Under the pieces are notes generated by a model. The model saw only the letters and a program-made list of their open reading frames with translations, was not told where the DNA came from and made no database searches. Shown here one piece after another: positions 1 through 7,218 of a stretch of DNA of 17,447 nucleotides. Position 1 is the stretch's first letter, and each line of letters starts with the position of its first letter. This DNA comes from JAPLVB01 sp964353635 (GTDB lineage: Archaea > Aenigmatarchaeota > Aenigmatarchaeia > QMZP01): assembly GCA_964353635.1 (NCBI GenBank), contig CAYGVS010000022.1, positions 1 to 17,447 of the forward strand, read 5' to 3'. The position numbers and the translations under genes are program-made.

Positions 1-14
1 AATGAGTGGTAAAG

Positions 15-818
15 ATGATAATCAGGCTGGGCCCTGCAGGCTCTCCAGGAAAAAGCACCCTGGAAGGAATAAAGGAAATCAAGAGGCTTGGTCTGCAGGC
101 AATGGAGGTTGAGTTCGTCCGCGGAGTGAAGATGAGCAACCAACTCGCAAAGGAGTGCGGAACAGAGGCCAGGAAGCTCGGGATTGAGCTCAGCGTGCAC
201 GCCCCGTATTACATAAACCTCGCTTCTGAAGACCCAAAGAAGCAGAAGGAAAGCATGCAAAGAATCCTGGATTCGGCTGAGAGAGGCCACTACTTGGGGG
301 CCAGGGAGATTGTATTCCATCCTGCATATTTCGGGAAGGGAGACAAGGAGAAGGTTTACCAGATAACAAAGGAGCACATCCTGGATATGCAGGAAGCTAT
401 CCGGAAGAATGGATTGGATGTCAAACTTTCACCGGAAACAACTGGCAAGCACAGCGCGCTTGGAAACCTGGATGAGACGCTCAGGCTTGTGAAGGAGACG
501 GGGTGCAGCTTCAACATTGATTTTGCCCATCTTTATGCGAGGAATTATGGGAAGGTGGATTATAAAGAGGTCCTAGATAAGGTCCAGAGCGGGCTCAGAC
601 CCAAGCACATCCAGTGCCATTTCTCAAACATCAGTTTCACAGCCAAAGGGGAGAGGAACCATGAAGTGATGAACTCTCACCCGCCATTCGAGCCCCTGGC
701 AAAAGAAATCCTGAGCAGGAAGATTGACTTCACCATAATAAGCGAGAGCCCTGTCACGTGGAGGGATAGCCTTAAAATGAAGGGAATTTTCGAGAAATTG
801 GGATACATGTTTGAATGA
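15..818 (+). CDS. nfo: Endonuclease IV-like AP endonuclease (TIM barrel)
   Basis: Probable deoxyribonuclease IV, the metal-dependent TIM-barrel enzyme that cuts DNA 5' of abasic sites in base excision repair. The protein has about 267 residues. It carries the conserved metal-ligand stretches in the family order: EVEFVRGV near residue 35, SVHAPYYINL near 60-70, VFHPAYFG near 102-109, LSPETTGK near 140, NIDFAHLYAR near 172, QCHFSNI near 203, NSHPPFEPL near 223 and ISESP near 243. Length fits the family (about 270-285). I chose ATG at 15 because homologues begin close to the IRLGPAG segment; an in-frame GTG at 6 is the alternative. A TGA at 3-5 may end an upstream gene outside the window. Some archaeal members are annotated only as sugar-isomerase-like TIM barrels, so substrate is inferred from the family. 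Confidence 0.85.
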   Translation: MIIRLGPAGSPGKSTLEGIKEIKRLGLQAMEVEFVRGVKMSNQLAKECGTEARKLGIELSVHAPYYINLASEDPKKQKESMQRILDSAERGHYLGAREIVFHPAYFGKGDKEKVYQITKEHILDMQEAIRKNGLDVKLSPETTGKHSALGNLDETLRLVKETGCSFNIDFAHLYARNYGKVDYKEVLDKVQSGLRPKHIQCHFSNISFTAKGERNHEVMNSHPPFEPLAKEILSRKIDFTIISESPVTWRDSLKMKGIFEKLGYMFE

Positions 819-821
819 GAT

Positions 822-1061
822 TCAATCGCAAATGCATATGGATTTTGCTGGCTTTAATCCTTCAGGTGGCTCAGAATGGATAACTTGATAACCGTTTTTT
901 CTCAATTTACTTGGTATATTATCTAGCTTTCCTTCTAGAGAACCCGCGTTGTAATGTATCTCTTGTCCTTGCGACTCTCCATCATGAACCTTGCATATGC
1001 TAAGAGCGATTTCTGCTTTGCCCCAAATGTAAGCGATTTTTTCATTTTTCATAAATCCCAT
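822..1061 (-). CDS. Small orphan protein, function unknown
   Basis: A 79-residue reading frame convergent with nfo, ending 3 nt from its stop. I recognise no family. The translation looks protein-like: a probable beta strand near the N-terminus (KIAYIWGKAEIALSI), a hydrophilic middle and a C-terminal PPEGLKPAKSICICD. It has three cysteines, two of them in CIC, and no signal peptide or membrane segment. ATG at 1052 (second Met, MKNEK) is an alternative start and would suit a weak TATA-like TTTATGG at 1070-1076. The stretch is visibly AT-richer than the genes either side, so it may be a lineage-specific or acquired gene, or a chance frame. Confidence 0.45.
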   Translation of the reverse strand: MGFMKNEKIAYIWGKAEIALSICKVHDGESQGQEIHYNAGSLEGKLDNIPSKLRKNGYQVIHSEPPEGLKPAKSICICD

Positions 1062-1112
1062 ATATCAATTAACCATAAATGCTTAATCATTCGCCGTACC
1101 CGCACCCTTGCC

Positions 1113-1120
1113 TTTAAAAG
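1113..1120 (+). promoter_or_regulatory. TATA box for the por operon
   Basis: TTTAAAAG lies about 38 nt before the porG ATG at 1155. The predicted start site, about 26 nt downstream of the box, falls near 1142 and leaves a leader of about 13 nt. A second AT-rich stretch (TTATAAAAA at 1139-1147) is too close to the ATG to act as the box. Confidence 0.55.
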
Positions 1121-1154
1121 AGCCCGCGCACAATCTCTTATAAAAAGTGTTTTT

Positions 1155-1676
1155 ATGGCCGAGATTCGTTTCCACGGAAGGGGCGGTCAGGGAGCGGTCA
1201 CTGCCGCATCAGTCCTTGCTAGGGCTGCAGGCTTTGACGACAAGTATGCGCAGGGGTTCCCGGCCTTTGGTGTGGAGAGGAGAGGAGCACCGGTTAAGGC
1301 TTTCTGCAGGATTTCTGAGAAGCCGATTACCACAAGGTCCCAGATATATAATCCTGATATAGTGATTGTGCTTGACCAGTCCCTAATGCATCTTCCGGAC
1401 ATAGCTGACGGAATCAAGCCGGACACGGTGATATTTGTGAATGGCAGGCAGGCGAATTCCGAGCTCAAGCAGAAGACGCACTATTATGATGCCACGAGCC
1501 TTGCGCTCAGGATACTTGGAAAGGACATAGTGAACACAGCCATGCTTGGTGTCCTTTCGAAAAAAACCAAGATAGTCAGCCTCGAATCAATACTCAAGGC
1601 AGTCGGCGAGAACTTTTCCGGAAAGGTCCTTGAGCTGAACACGCAGCTTGTCAAGGAGGCTTACAATGCCAGCTGA
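1155..1676 (+). CDS. porG: 2-oxoacid (pyruvate):ferredoxin oxidoreductase, gamma subunit
   Basis: Gamma subunit of a pyruvate/2-oxoacid:ferredoxin oxidoreductase, which converts 2-oxoacid plus CoA to acyl-CoA, CO2 and reduced ferredoxin in the cytoplasm. The 173 residues match the family length. They open with the diagnostic RFHGRGGQGAVTAA (residues 5-18), then AQGFPAFGVERRGAPVKAF and PDIVIVLDQSL. The frame is open back to 954, but the upstream part reads as non-coding leader and ATG 1155 places the conserved N-terminus at the start. It overlaps porD by 11 nt and heads an operon porG-porD-cutA-porA. Substrate (pyruvate, 2-ketoisovalerate or 2-oxoglutarate) cannot be decided from this subunit alone. 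Confidence 0.93.
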   Translation: MAEIRFHGRGGQGAVTAASVLARAAGFDDKYAQGFPAFGVERRGAPVKAFCRISEKPITTRSQIYNPDIVIVLDQSLMHLPDIADGIKPDTVIFVNGRQANSELKQKTHYYDATSLALRILGKDIVNTAMLGVLSKKTKIVSLESILKAVGENFSGKVLELNTQLVKEAYNAS

Positions 1677-1947
1677 GAAATCCGGGCTTAGCAAGGGAGC
1701 AATTGTCAGGGAAGCTGGCTCCACGGCAAAGAACAAGACAGGAAACTGGAGGACCTTCCGTCCCATAGTCACGGACAGGTGCATAGGCTGCGGGATATGC
1801 GTGACCTTCTGCCCGGAGGGAGCCATAACGGTAAAGGATGTCAGGGGGAAGAAGAAGGCTGTTGTAGATTATGATTACTGCAAGGGGTGCTTGATCTGCA
1901 TAGAGGTTTGCCCTCAGAAGGCGATAACATCAGAGAAAGAAAAATAA
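1666..1947 (+). CDS. porD: 2-oxoacid:ferredoxin oxidoreductase, delta (ferredoxin-like) subunit
   Basis: Electron-transfer subunit of the oxidoreductase, 93 residues, carrying two [4Fe-4S] clusters. Two full ferredoxin motifs are visible: Cys39, 42, 45 and 49 (CIGCGICVTFCP) and Cys72, 75, 78 and 82 (CKGCLICIEVCP). The preceding NWRTFRPIV segment is typical of PorD. I chose ATG 1666 because a strong Shine-Dalgarno AAGGAGG at 1653-1659 lies 6 nt upstream. The start overlaps the porG stop by 11 nt, suggesting coupled translation. A longer frame from 1648 has no support. Confidence 0.94.
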   Translation: MPAEKSGLSKGAIVREAGSTAKNKTGNWRTFRPIVTDRCIGCGICVTFCPEGAITVKDVRGKKKAVVDYDYCKGCLICIEVCPQKAITSEKEK

Positions 1948-1969
1948 TTAAGGAATTTGATGAGATAAT

Positions 1970-2284
1970 ATGCCATACGTGATTGCTTACATAACGGCAA
2001 GGGATGCATCGGAAGCCAAGAGGATCGGGGAAGCTGTCGTAAGGGAGAAGCTGGCCGCATGCGCGAACATTATCCCGTCCATTGAGTCAATATACTGGTG
2101 GAAAGGCAGCATGGAGGAGGACAGGGAATGCCTGCTCATGCTCAAGACCAAGAAATCCTTTGCAACAAGATTAATAAAGAGGGTAAAGGAGCTTCACAGC
2201 TACGAGCTCCCGTGCATTGATATAATCCCAGTGGTGGACGGGAACAAGGATTATTTCAAATGGATTGAGGAAGTAACCAAATGA
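1970..2284 (+). CDS. cutA: CutA1-like divalent cation tolerance protein
   Basis: CutA1 family, 104 residues, the usual length. Members form very stable ferredoxin-like-fold trimers; the name comes from copper tolerance in E. coli, but the role in archaea is unsettled. Diagnostic stretches are AYITARDASEAKRIGEAVV (residues 6-24), KLAACANIIPSIESIYWWKG (28-47), ECLLMLKTK and the C-terminal HSYELPCIDIIPV. It sits inside the por operon between delta and alpha subunits. The last codons overlap the porA start by 4 nt (ATGA at 2281), so it is very likely co-translated with porA. A link to metal or Fe-S handling for the oxidoreductase is speculation. Confidence 0.92.
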   Translation: MPYVIAYITARDASEAKRIGEAVVREKLAACANIIPSIESIYWWKGSMEEDRECLLMLKTKKSFATRLIKRVKELHSYELPCIDIIPVVDGNKDYFKWIEEVTK

Positions 2285-3405
2285 AAAACATAGTCGAAGG
2301 CTCGAAGGCGGTGGCTGAAGCTGTCAAGCTATGCGAGCCTGGCGTGGTGGCTGTGTATCCGATAACCCCGCAGACGCACATCGCTGAGGACATAATGCAG
2401 ATGGTTGCCAATGGGGAAATGGATGCCGTTTCCATAAACGTGGAGTCTGAGCACTCTGCGATGGCCGCATGCATCGGGGCAGCAGCGACAGGAGTGAGGC
2501 CATACACGACAACATCCTCGCAGGGACTTGCCTACATGCATGAGCTGCTTTTCGTTGCATCTGGCATGAGGCTTCCGATTGTCATGACTGTTGTGAACAG
2601 ATCCCTGTCAGCTCCGCTCAATATATGGAACGACCAGCAGGACTCCATGAGCGAGAGGGACTCAGGCTGGATACAGCTCTATGTGGAGAATGCACAGGAG
2701 GCTTTCGATACTCAGATACAGGCCTTCAAGATCGCGGAGCAGACCTCTGTGCCGGTTATGGTGTGCCTTGACGGGTTTGTGATATCTCACACGTTCGAAA
2801 ACGTGTCCTATCTGGAACAAAAGGCGGCCAGGAGATTCCTTCCTCCATACAAGCCAGAGGTCAGCCTGAACCCTTCAAAGCCTGTATCCATGGGGACCCT
2901 CGCCACTCCGGATTACTTCATGCAGTTCAGGAAGGATCAGCATGAGGCTGTCAAGGCCTCTGCGGATGCTGTCAAATCCATACACAGGGAATATGCTGCC
3001 ATCTCGAAGCGCAGCTACGGGAACGGAATGATAGAGAAGGTCACCCTTGAGGGCAAGAAGTTTGCTCTGATAACAATCGGGTCTGTCACAGGGACAGTAA
3101 GAGAATGCCTTCCAAAGGACTTCGGGATAATAAGGGTAAGGTGCATGAGGCCTTTCCCTAGAGAGGATATTGCCGCAGCATGCAAAGGCCTGGATTCAGT
3201 GGGTGTGATAGAGAAGGACATATCTCCCGGAATGGAAGGCAGCCTTTACAGCGAGATAAAAGCCGGCCTCTATGGCACCGGATGCCCTGTGAAGCTTTCA
3301 GGATTCATTGCAGGCCTTGGAGGGAAGGATATCACACCAAAGCATATGGAATCTGTTTTTGAGAGAATCAGGCAGGGAAAGACCGGAACCGAATGGGTAA
3401 TGTAG
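2281..3405 (+). CDS. porA: 2-oxoacid (pyruvate):ferredoxin oxidoreductase, alpha subunit
   Basis: Alpha subunit of the oxidoreductase, 374 residues, close to the usual 380-400. The N-terminal pyrimidine-binding half shows EGSKAVAEAV, the substrate-site loop YPITPQTHIAE (residues 22-32), NVESEHSAMAACIGAAATG and the TTSSQGL motif. The C-terminal transketolase-like part shows ITIGSVTGTVRE, RVRCMRPFP and GVIEKDISPGMEGSLYSEI. It starts within the cutA stop (4-nt overlap) and ends with TAG. In most archaea porB, the TPP-binding beta subunit, follows directly. Here the next gene is an ABC ATPase with its own promoter, so the complex needs a beta subunit from elsewhere. Confidence 0.95.
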   Translation: MKNIVEGSKAVAEAVKLCEPGVVAVYPITPQTHIAEDIMQMVANGEMDAVSINVESEHSAMAACIGAAATGVRPYTTTSSQGLAYMHELLFVASGMRLPIVMTVVNRSLSAPLNIWNDQQDSMSERDSGWIQLYVENAQEAFDTQIQAFKIAEQTSVPVMVCLDGFVISHTFENVSYLEQKAARRFLPPYKPEVSLNPSKPVSMGTLATPDYFMQFRKDQHEAVKASADAVKSIHREYAAISKRSYGNGMIEKVTLEGKKFALITIGSVTGTVRECLPKDFGIIRVRCMRPFPREDIAAACKGLDSVGVIEKDISPGMEGSLYSEIKAGLYGTGCPVKLSGFIAGLGGKDITPKHMESVFERIRQGKTGTEWVM

Positions 3406-3417
3406 CCTCAAGCACCC

Positions 3418-3426
3418 TTTTTAAAT
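3418..3426 (+). promoter_or_regulatory. TATA box for the ABC transporter operon
   Basis: TTTTTAAAT is centred about 24-26 nt before ATG 3447, which predicts a leaderless transcript. It separates the exporter genes from the por operon and supports porA being the last por gene here. Confidence 0.65.
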
Positions 3427-3446
3427 CCGTTCGTATAGTCTGCCTT

Positions 3447-4394
3447 ATGGATTACGCTATAGAGATAGAGAACCTGAAGAAGGACTTCAAGGAAGGGGGT
3501 GTAGTCACTCACGCGCTCCGGGGCCTAAACATGAAGATACGGAAAGGTGAGATATTCGGCCTGCTCGGGCCTAACGGCTCAGGGAAGACCACCACCATCC
3601 ATATACTTTCCAACCTAATCACCCCCACTTCAGGGACTGCGCGGGTGCTTGGCCATGACGTGCTGGAAGAGCCTGAGAAGGTAAGGGCGATCTCAGGCAT
3701 GTGCATGGGCGGTACGCAGTTCCTATGGGACATGACTCCTAGGGAGATACTGAAATACTACGCATTGCTTTTTGGCCTCCGGTCTGATGAAAGGAAAGCT
3801 AGGATAGAGAGGCTTGTCAAGGACCTTGGGATCACCAAGTTCCAGAATATGCAGTTCTATATGCTATCTACAGGAATGAAGCAGAAGGTGGCTGTTGCTA
3901 AGTCCCTCCTGAATGATCCGCAGGTGCTTTTTCTGGATGAGCCCACTTCTGGACTGGATGTGGAGGTCGCGATAATGATCAAGGAATACATATCCGGCCT
4001 TGCCAAGGACAAGGGAGTGACAGTCATACTCACCTCCCATCATCTGTTCGAAGTGGAGGAGCTCTGCAGGGAGGTTGCGATAATAGATGAGGGTAGGCTG
4101 GTAACCAAGGGTAGCATAACTGACATAAAGACGCAGATGAGGTTCCCTGACATTGCCTACTTCTGCCTTGACAGGCTGACTGGCCTGGAATTTCTTGACG
4201 GGATTGATGGGGTGCACGGATATGAGATAAAGGCAGGAGGGGTTTTCATAAAGGTGGACAAGAATTCCGAGGTAATATCCCACCTCATATCAGAGCTTAA
4301 GGAAAGACAGTTCAGGATAAGGGATATGGAGCTGAAGAAGCCCTCCCTCGAGGATGTCTTCCTCAAGATAGTCAGGAGGAAAGAATATGTTTGA
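3447..4394 (+). CDS. ABC-2 type exporter, ATP-binding protein
   Basis: Nucleotide-binding subunit of an ABC-2 (DrrA/NatA/CcmA-like) exporter, 315 residues. Visible motifs: Walker A GPNGSGKT (41-48), Q-loop Gln91, a non-standard signature LSTGMKQ (140-146) in place of LSGGQ, Walker B VLFLDEP (160-166), D-loop SGLD (168-171) and switch His198 in LTSHH. About 90 residues follow the nucleotide-binding domain, as in drug and sodium exporter ATPases, ending with the typical PSLEDVFL. ATG 3447 fits a leaderless start from the TATA box at 3418. The gene overlaps the permease by 8 nt. Substrate is unknown; antimicrobial, lipid or polysaccharide export are all possible. Confidence 0.9.
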   Translation: MDYAIEIENLKKDFKEGGVVTHALRGLNMKIRKGEIFGLLGPNGSGKTTTIHILSNLITPTSGTARVLGHDVLEEPEKVRAISGMCMGGTQFLWDMTPREILKYYALLFGLRSDERKARIERLVKDLGITKFQNMQFYMLSTGMKQKVAVAKSLLNDPQVLFLDEPTSGLDVEVAIMIKEYISGLAKDKGVTVILTSHHLFEVEELCREVAIIDEGRLVTKGSITDIKTQMRFPDIAYFCLDRLTGLEFLDGIDGVHGYEIKAGGVFIKVDKNSEVISHLISELKERQFRIRDMELKKPSLEDVFLKIVRRKEYV

Positions 4395-5169
4395 GCGAGC
4401 CATGGGGCATTTTTACAAGCAGTGGGTGATGTGGAGGAAGAGCCCTTCGGACCTCGCCTGGGTCTTTGTGTACCCATTCGTGGGGCTGTTCTCCATAGGG
4501 CTCTTTGTATCATATTTGGTGGGCTCCGGCGCGCCTATGGAAACCTTCATGTTCGCATTTGCAGGCATTATAATATGGAACTCCTATGACATATCGCAAA
4601 GGGCTATTACCTACGGCCTGACATTCGAGATTTGGTCAGACTCGCTGAAGCATTTCTTTTCAACAACGTCTACTGAGAACGACTTCATCCTAGGGAATTC
4701 CGTTTTTGGCCTGGCAACCACGCTGCTCGCCCTGGTTTTGGTGGGTGTGACAGGATACCTCCTGTTCGGATTTAACGTTTTCGCTGCCGGAATGTTTCTG
4801 CTCTTGGGTTGCGTTTCTGTTTTCGCTTTCGCAACCGCTGTGGGGCTTATCATAGATTATTTCATAATAACCAAAAGCGTGAAATACATGTCCCTGATAT
4901 GGATGTCCACTGGGATTATTATGATATTTTCTGGCGTGTATTATCCTGTGAGCATCCTCCCTGAACCGGCAAAGTCAATCTCATTTCTGCTGCCATCGAC
5001 GCATGCGATAGAATCAATAAGATATTCTCTTGCGTCCAACGAAGCCGCAGCCGCCTTGAGCATCCTCCTGTCATTTGCTCTGACATTCGCATACTTAATA
5101 TTAGGGTATCTGGCATTCTCCAATGGGATTAAGAAGGGCAAGGAGTTCGGGAAGATATCAAGGCATTAG
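4387..5169 (+). CDS. ABC-2 type exporter, permease
   Basis: Membrane partner of the preceding ATPase, 260 residues with about six predicted transmembrane segments (roughly 22-46, 53-68, 100-125, 130-156, 164-190 and 225-250). ABC-2 family features include SGVYYPVSILPEPAKSISF and PSTHAIESIRY between segments 5 and 6, a conserved region of this permease family. The N-terminus is cytoplasmic and basic (HFYKQWVMWRKS), as expected. The start overlaps the ATPase stop by 8 nt, so the two are co-expressed. It ends with TAG. Substrate cannot be read from the sequence. Confidence 0.85.
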   Translation: MFERAMGHFYKQWVMWRKSPSDLAWVFVYPFVGLFSIGLFVSYLVGSGAPMETFMFAFAGIIIWNSYDISQRAITYGLTFEIWSDSLKHFFSTTSTENDFILGNSVFGLATTLLALVLVGVTGYLLFGFNVFAAGMFLLLGCVSVFAFATAVGLIIDYFIITKSVKYMSLIWMSTGIIMIFSGVYYPVSILPEPAKSISFLLPSTHAIESIRYSLASNEAAAALSILLSFALTFAYLILGYLAFSNGIKKGKEFGKISRH

Positions 5170-5201
5170 CGATGGATGCGCTTTAGCGCCGGCCGTAAAG
5201 C

Positions 5202-5209
5202 TTTAAATA
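5202..5209 (+). promoter_or_regulatory. TATA box for the L4 ribosomal operon
   Basis: TTTAAATA predicts a start site near 5231, about 26 nt downstream. That gives an unusually long leader of roughly 88 nt before the L4 ATG at 5319, in contrast to the leaderless or near-leaderless pattern elsewhere in the window. Confidence 0.65.
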
Positions 5210-5230
5210 TACTTATGCCAGATAAATAGG

Positions 5231-5318
5231 ATATTCTCTGCAATCGGAGAATCCTGACGCAGCCGAGCTTGGCTAAGGATAAGCCGGCGCTGATGGAAGA
5301 AACAGTAATGGTGTTCAA
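5231..5318 (+). promoter_or_regulatory. Structured 5' leader of the L4 operon
   Basis: The leader opens with a perfect hairpin: ATTCTCTG at 5233-5240 pairs with CGGAGAAT at 5245-5252 (8 bp, one G-U) around the loop CAAT. Downstream, AGCC at 5261-5264 can pair with GGCT at 5271-5274, and that same GGCT can instead pair with AGCC at 5282-5285. These helices exclude each other, as in regulatory leaders. CTGA at 5254-5257 and TGATGG at 5291-5296 are flanked by complementary TCC/GGA and resemble a kink-turn with a short bulge. In bacteria L4 represses its own operon through the leader; whether this one is similar is inference. Confidence 0.45.
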
Positions 5319-6119
5319 ATGAAGGTTCCAGTCTATGGACTGCATGGAGAAGTGAAGGGAAGCAAGGATTTTTCCAGGGTATTCTCTGAGCCTGTCAGGA
5401 AAGATCTTATTGCAAGAGCAGTGGTTTCTGAGCAGTCCAAGAACAGGCATCCTTACGGTGTTGACCCTCTCGCAGGAAAAAGGACATCCGCTCATTATCA
5501 TGGCCGGAGAAAGGTCAAGCACTCCATGATGAACAGGGAGATGGCAAGAATGGCCAGGATACACGGCTCAGGCTACTTGCACATGACAGCAAGGTTTGTG
5601 CCACAGGCCGCCAAAGGCCGGAAGGCTCATCCACCCAAGATCGAGAAGATATGGAAGAAGTCGATGAACAAGAAGGAGCATCTGAAGGCTCTTGACTCTG
5701 CCATTTCGGCTACAGCAAGCAGGGATTACGTTTCCTCAAGAGGCCACATGATTGAGGATGTCAAGCACATACCGCTTGTCGTTGAGAACAGCATCCAGGC
5801 AATCACCAAGTTCAAGGAAATCTCTGATGTTCTGGCCTCGCTCGGTCTCAAGAAGGAGATAGAGAGGACCATGAAGAGGAAGGTCAGGGCAGGAAAGGGC
5901 ACGATGAGAGGCAGGAAATACAAGAAGAAAAAAGGCGTGCTTTTGATAGTTACCGAATACAGTGGCATAGAGAAGGCCGCAAGGAATGTCCCAGGCCTTG
6001 ATGTCATCAAGGCTGAAGAGCTCAGCGTGAGCCACCTTGCTCCTGGCGGTATGCCGGGTAGGCTTGCTCTGTGGACAGAAGGGGCCCTCGAGGGGTTCGA
6101 AAAGAAGCATGGTGAATGA
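5319..6119 (+). CDS. rpl4: 50S ribosomal protein L4 (uL4)
   Basis: Archaeal-type large-subunit protein L4, 266 residues, which threads an extended loop into the peptide exit tunnel and nucleates early 23S rRNA folding. Clear family stretches: HPYGVDPLAGKRTSAHYHGRR (around 45-65), the basic tunnel loop AKGRKAHPPK near residue 100-109, ALDSAISATA, and the C-terminal GRKYKKKKGVLLIV and LSVSHLAPGGMPGRLALWTEGAL. The gene heads the operon behind its own promoter and long leader; L3, which normally precedes L4 in archaea, is not here. Its stop is 1 nt before the L23 ATG. Confidence 0.96.
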   Translation: MKVPVYGLHGEVKGSKDFSRVFSEPVRKDLIARAVVSEQSKNRHPYGVDPLAGKRTSAHYHGRRKVKHSMMNREMARMARIHGSGYLHMTARFVPQAAKGRKAHPPKIEKIWKKSMNKKEHLKALDSAISATASRDYVSSRGHMIEDVKHIPLVVENSIQAITKFKEISDVLASLGLKKEIERTMKRKVRAGKGTMRGRKYKKKKGVLLIVTEYSGIEKAARNVPGLDVIKAEELSVSHLAPGGMPGRLALWTEGALEGFEKKHGE

Positions 6120-6120
6120 T

Positions 6121-6459
6121 ATGCCAGCGAAAAAAGCAGCTGTTAAGAAGCAGGAAGGCCCGCAGGCAGAGATGAAGCAGAAGGAATCCTCCGGTATGAG
6201 CGATCCCTGGAAGGTGCTCATATACCCACATCTTGCTGAGAAATCAATGAAGATGGTCGAGACTGAGAACAAACTTGTGTTCATGGTAAGAAGGAACTCA
6301 ACAAGGAGCGAGATCAAGCAGGCTATAGAAAGCGCCTTCCTTGTCAAGGTCAAGAGGGTCAATTTCGAGATAACCATGAAAGGCGAGAAAAAGGCCTACA
6401 TAAAGCTCATGCCTGAGTCCTCAGCATCTGACATTGCCACAAGGATGGGAATGGTCTGA
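6121..6459 (+). CDS. rpl23: 50S ribosomal protein L23 (uL23)
   Basis: Large-subunit protein at the polypeptide exit, a docking site for SRP and nascent-chain factors. The family domain starts near residue 28 (DPWKVLIYPHLAEKSMKMVE) and continues with NKLVFMVRRNSTRSEIKQAIESAF and KAYIKLMPESSASDIATRMGMV, typical of archaeal L23. The 112-residue protein has a Lys/Glu-rich N-terminal extension of about 25 residues compared with the usual 85-90. ATG 6121 follows GGTGA (6111-6115) by 5 nt; ATG 6109 is a less likely start. Confidence 0.95.
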   Translation: MPAKKAAVKKQEGPQAEMKQKESSGMSDPWKVLIYPHLAEKSMKMVETENKLVFMVRRNSTRSEIKQAIESAFLVKVKRVNFEITMKGEKKAYIKLMPESSASDIATRMGMV

Positions 6460-6512
6460 TGAGTTTAAGCCGGCATGGCCGGAATCTTTGAAAAGCGCGC
6501 AAGGCGAAGCAT

Positions 6513-7181
6513 ATGGGAAAAAGGATAATATCGCAGAGAAGAGGGAAAGGCTCGCGGACCTACAGGGTTCCTGAAAAGCCTTTCAAGCCCAGGGTGGAGT
6601 ACAGGAAAATCCCTGGGATAGTCGTTGACATAGTCAGTGATCCGCTAAGGGACTCCCCGCTTGCAGAGGTCTCCTACGCAGACAACCAGAAAGGATTTAT
6701 TGTCGCGATAGAAGGGATGAAGGTGGGTGACAGGACTGAAGGCTCGATCGTCCCTGTGATAAGCGTTTCAGAAGGGCAGAGGATATCCTGCATCGAGACC
6801 TACCCCAACTCAGGCCCGAAGCTCTGCAGAGCCCCGGGGTCCTTCGCAGTGGTCGAGTCAAAGACGGAAAAAGAATGCGTGATATTGCTTCCATCCAAGA
6901 AGAAGATGAAGGTCAATTCACAGTGCCTTGTCACACTGGGCATACCGGCAGGCGAAGGCAGGAACGAGAAGCCCTGGGTCAAGGCAGGCAAGAAATGGAT
7001 TGCCATGCATGCCAGAGGAAAGCTCTACCCGAGGACCTCTGGTGTGGCGATGAACGCCGTGGACCACCCGTTCGGCGGGGGCTACACAGGCCTTGGCAAG
7101 CCCAAGAGCGTCTCAAGGGATGCACCGCCCGGCAGGAAGGTTGGGTCCATAGCCTCAAGGAGGACAGGAAGGAAGAGGTAG
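6513..7181 (+). CDS. rpl2: 50S ribosomal protein L2 (uL2)
   Basis: Large-subunit protein L2, needed for subunit association and peptidyl transferase centre assembly. The diagnostic motif GVAMNAVDHPFGGG near residues 177-190 contains the conserved His beside the catalytic centre. Other family parts are QRRGKGSRTYR at the N-terminus, GSIVPVISVSEGQ and KPWVKAGKKW. At 222 residues it is somewhat shorter than the usual 235-245. The 53-nt gap from L23 contains a small stem (CCGGC 6470-6474 with GCCGG 6478-6482, loop ATG), which I would not interpret. The gene ends with TAG. Confidence 0.96.
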   Translation: MGKRIISQRRGKGSRTYRVPEKPFKPRVEYRKIPGIVVDIVSDPLRDSPLAEVSYADNQKGFIVAIEGMKVGDRTEGSIVPVISVSEGQRISCIETYPNSGPKLCRAPGSFAVVESKTEKECVILLPSKKKMKVNSQCLVTLGIPAGEGRNEKPWVKAGKKWIAMHARGKLYPRTSGVAMNAVDHPFGGGYTGLGKPKSVSRDAPPGRKVGSIASRRTGRKR

Positions 7182-7218
7182 AAAATGGAGGTAGCCGAAA
7201 CTGGCTTCAATCAAAATT

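Noticed and set aside
3393..3446. Longer N-terminus for the ABC ATPase overlapping porA
   Set aside because: The added residues correspond to the TATA box region and have no likeness to the family; ATG 3447 fits the promoter spacing.
5254..5296. Box C/D-like kink-turn (CTGA and TGATGG) in the L4 leader as a guide RNA
   Set aside because: The C-box position is C instead of a purine, the bulge would be two nucleotides, and no guide-length antisense element is apparent. Kept only as a weak note in the leader.
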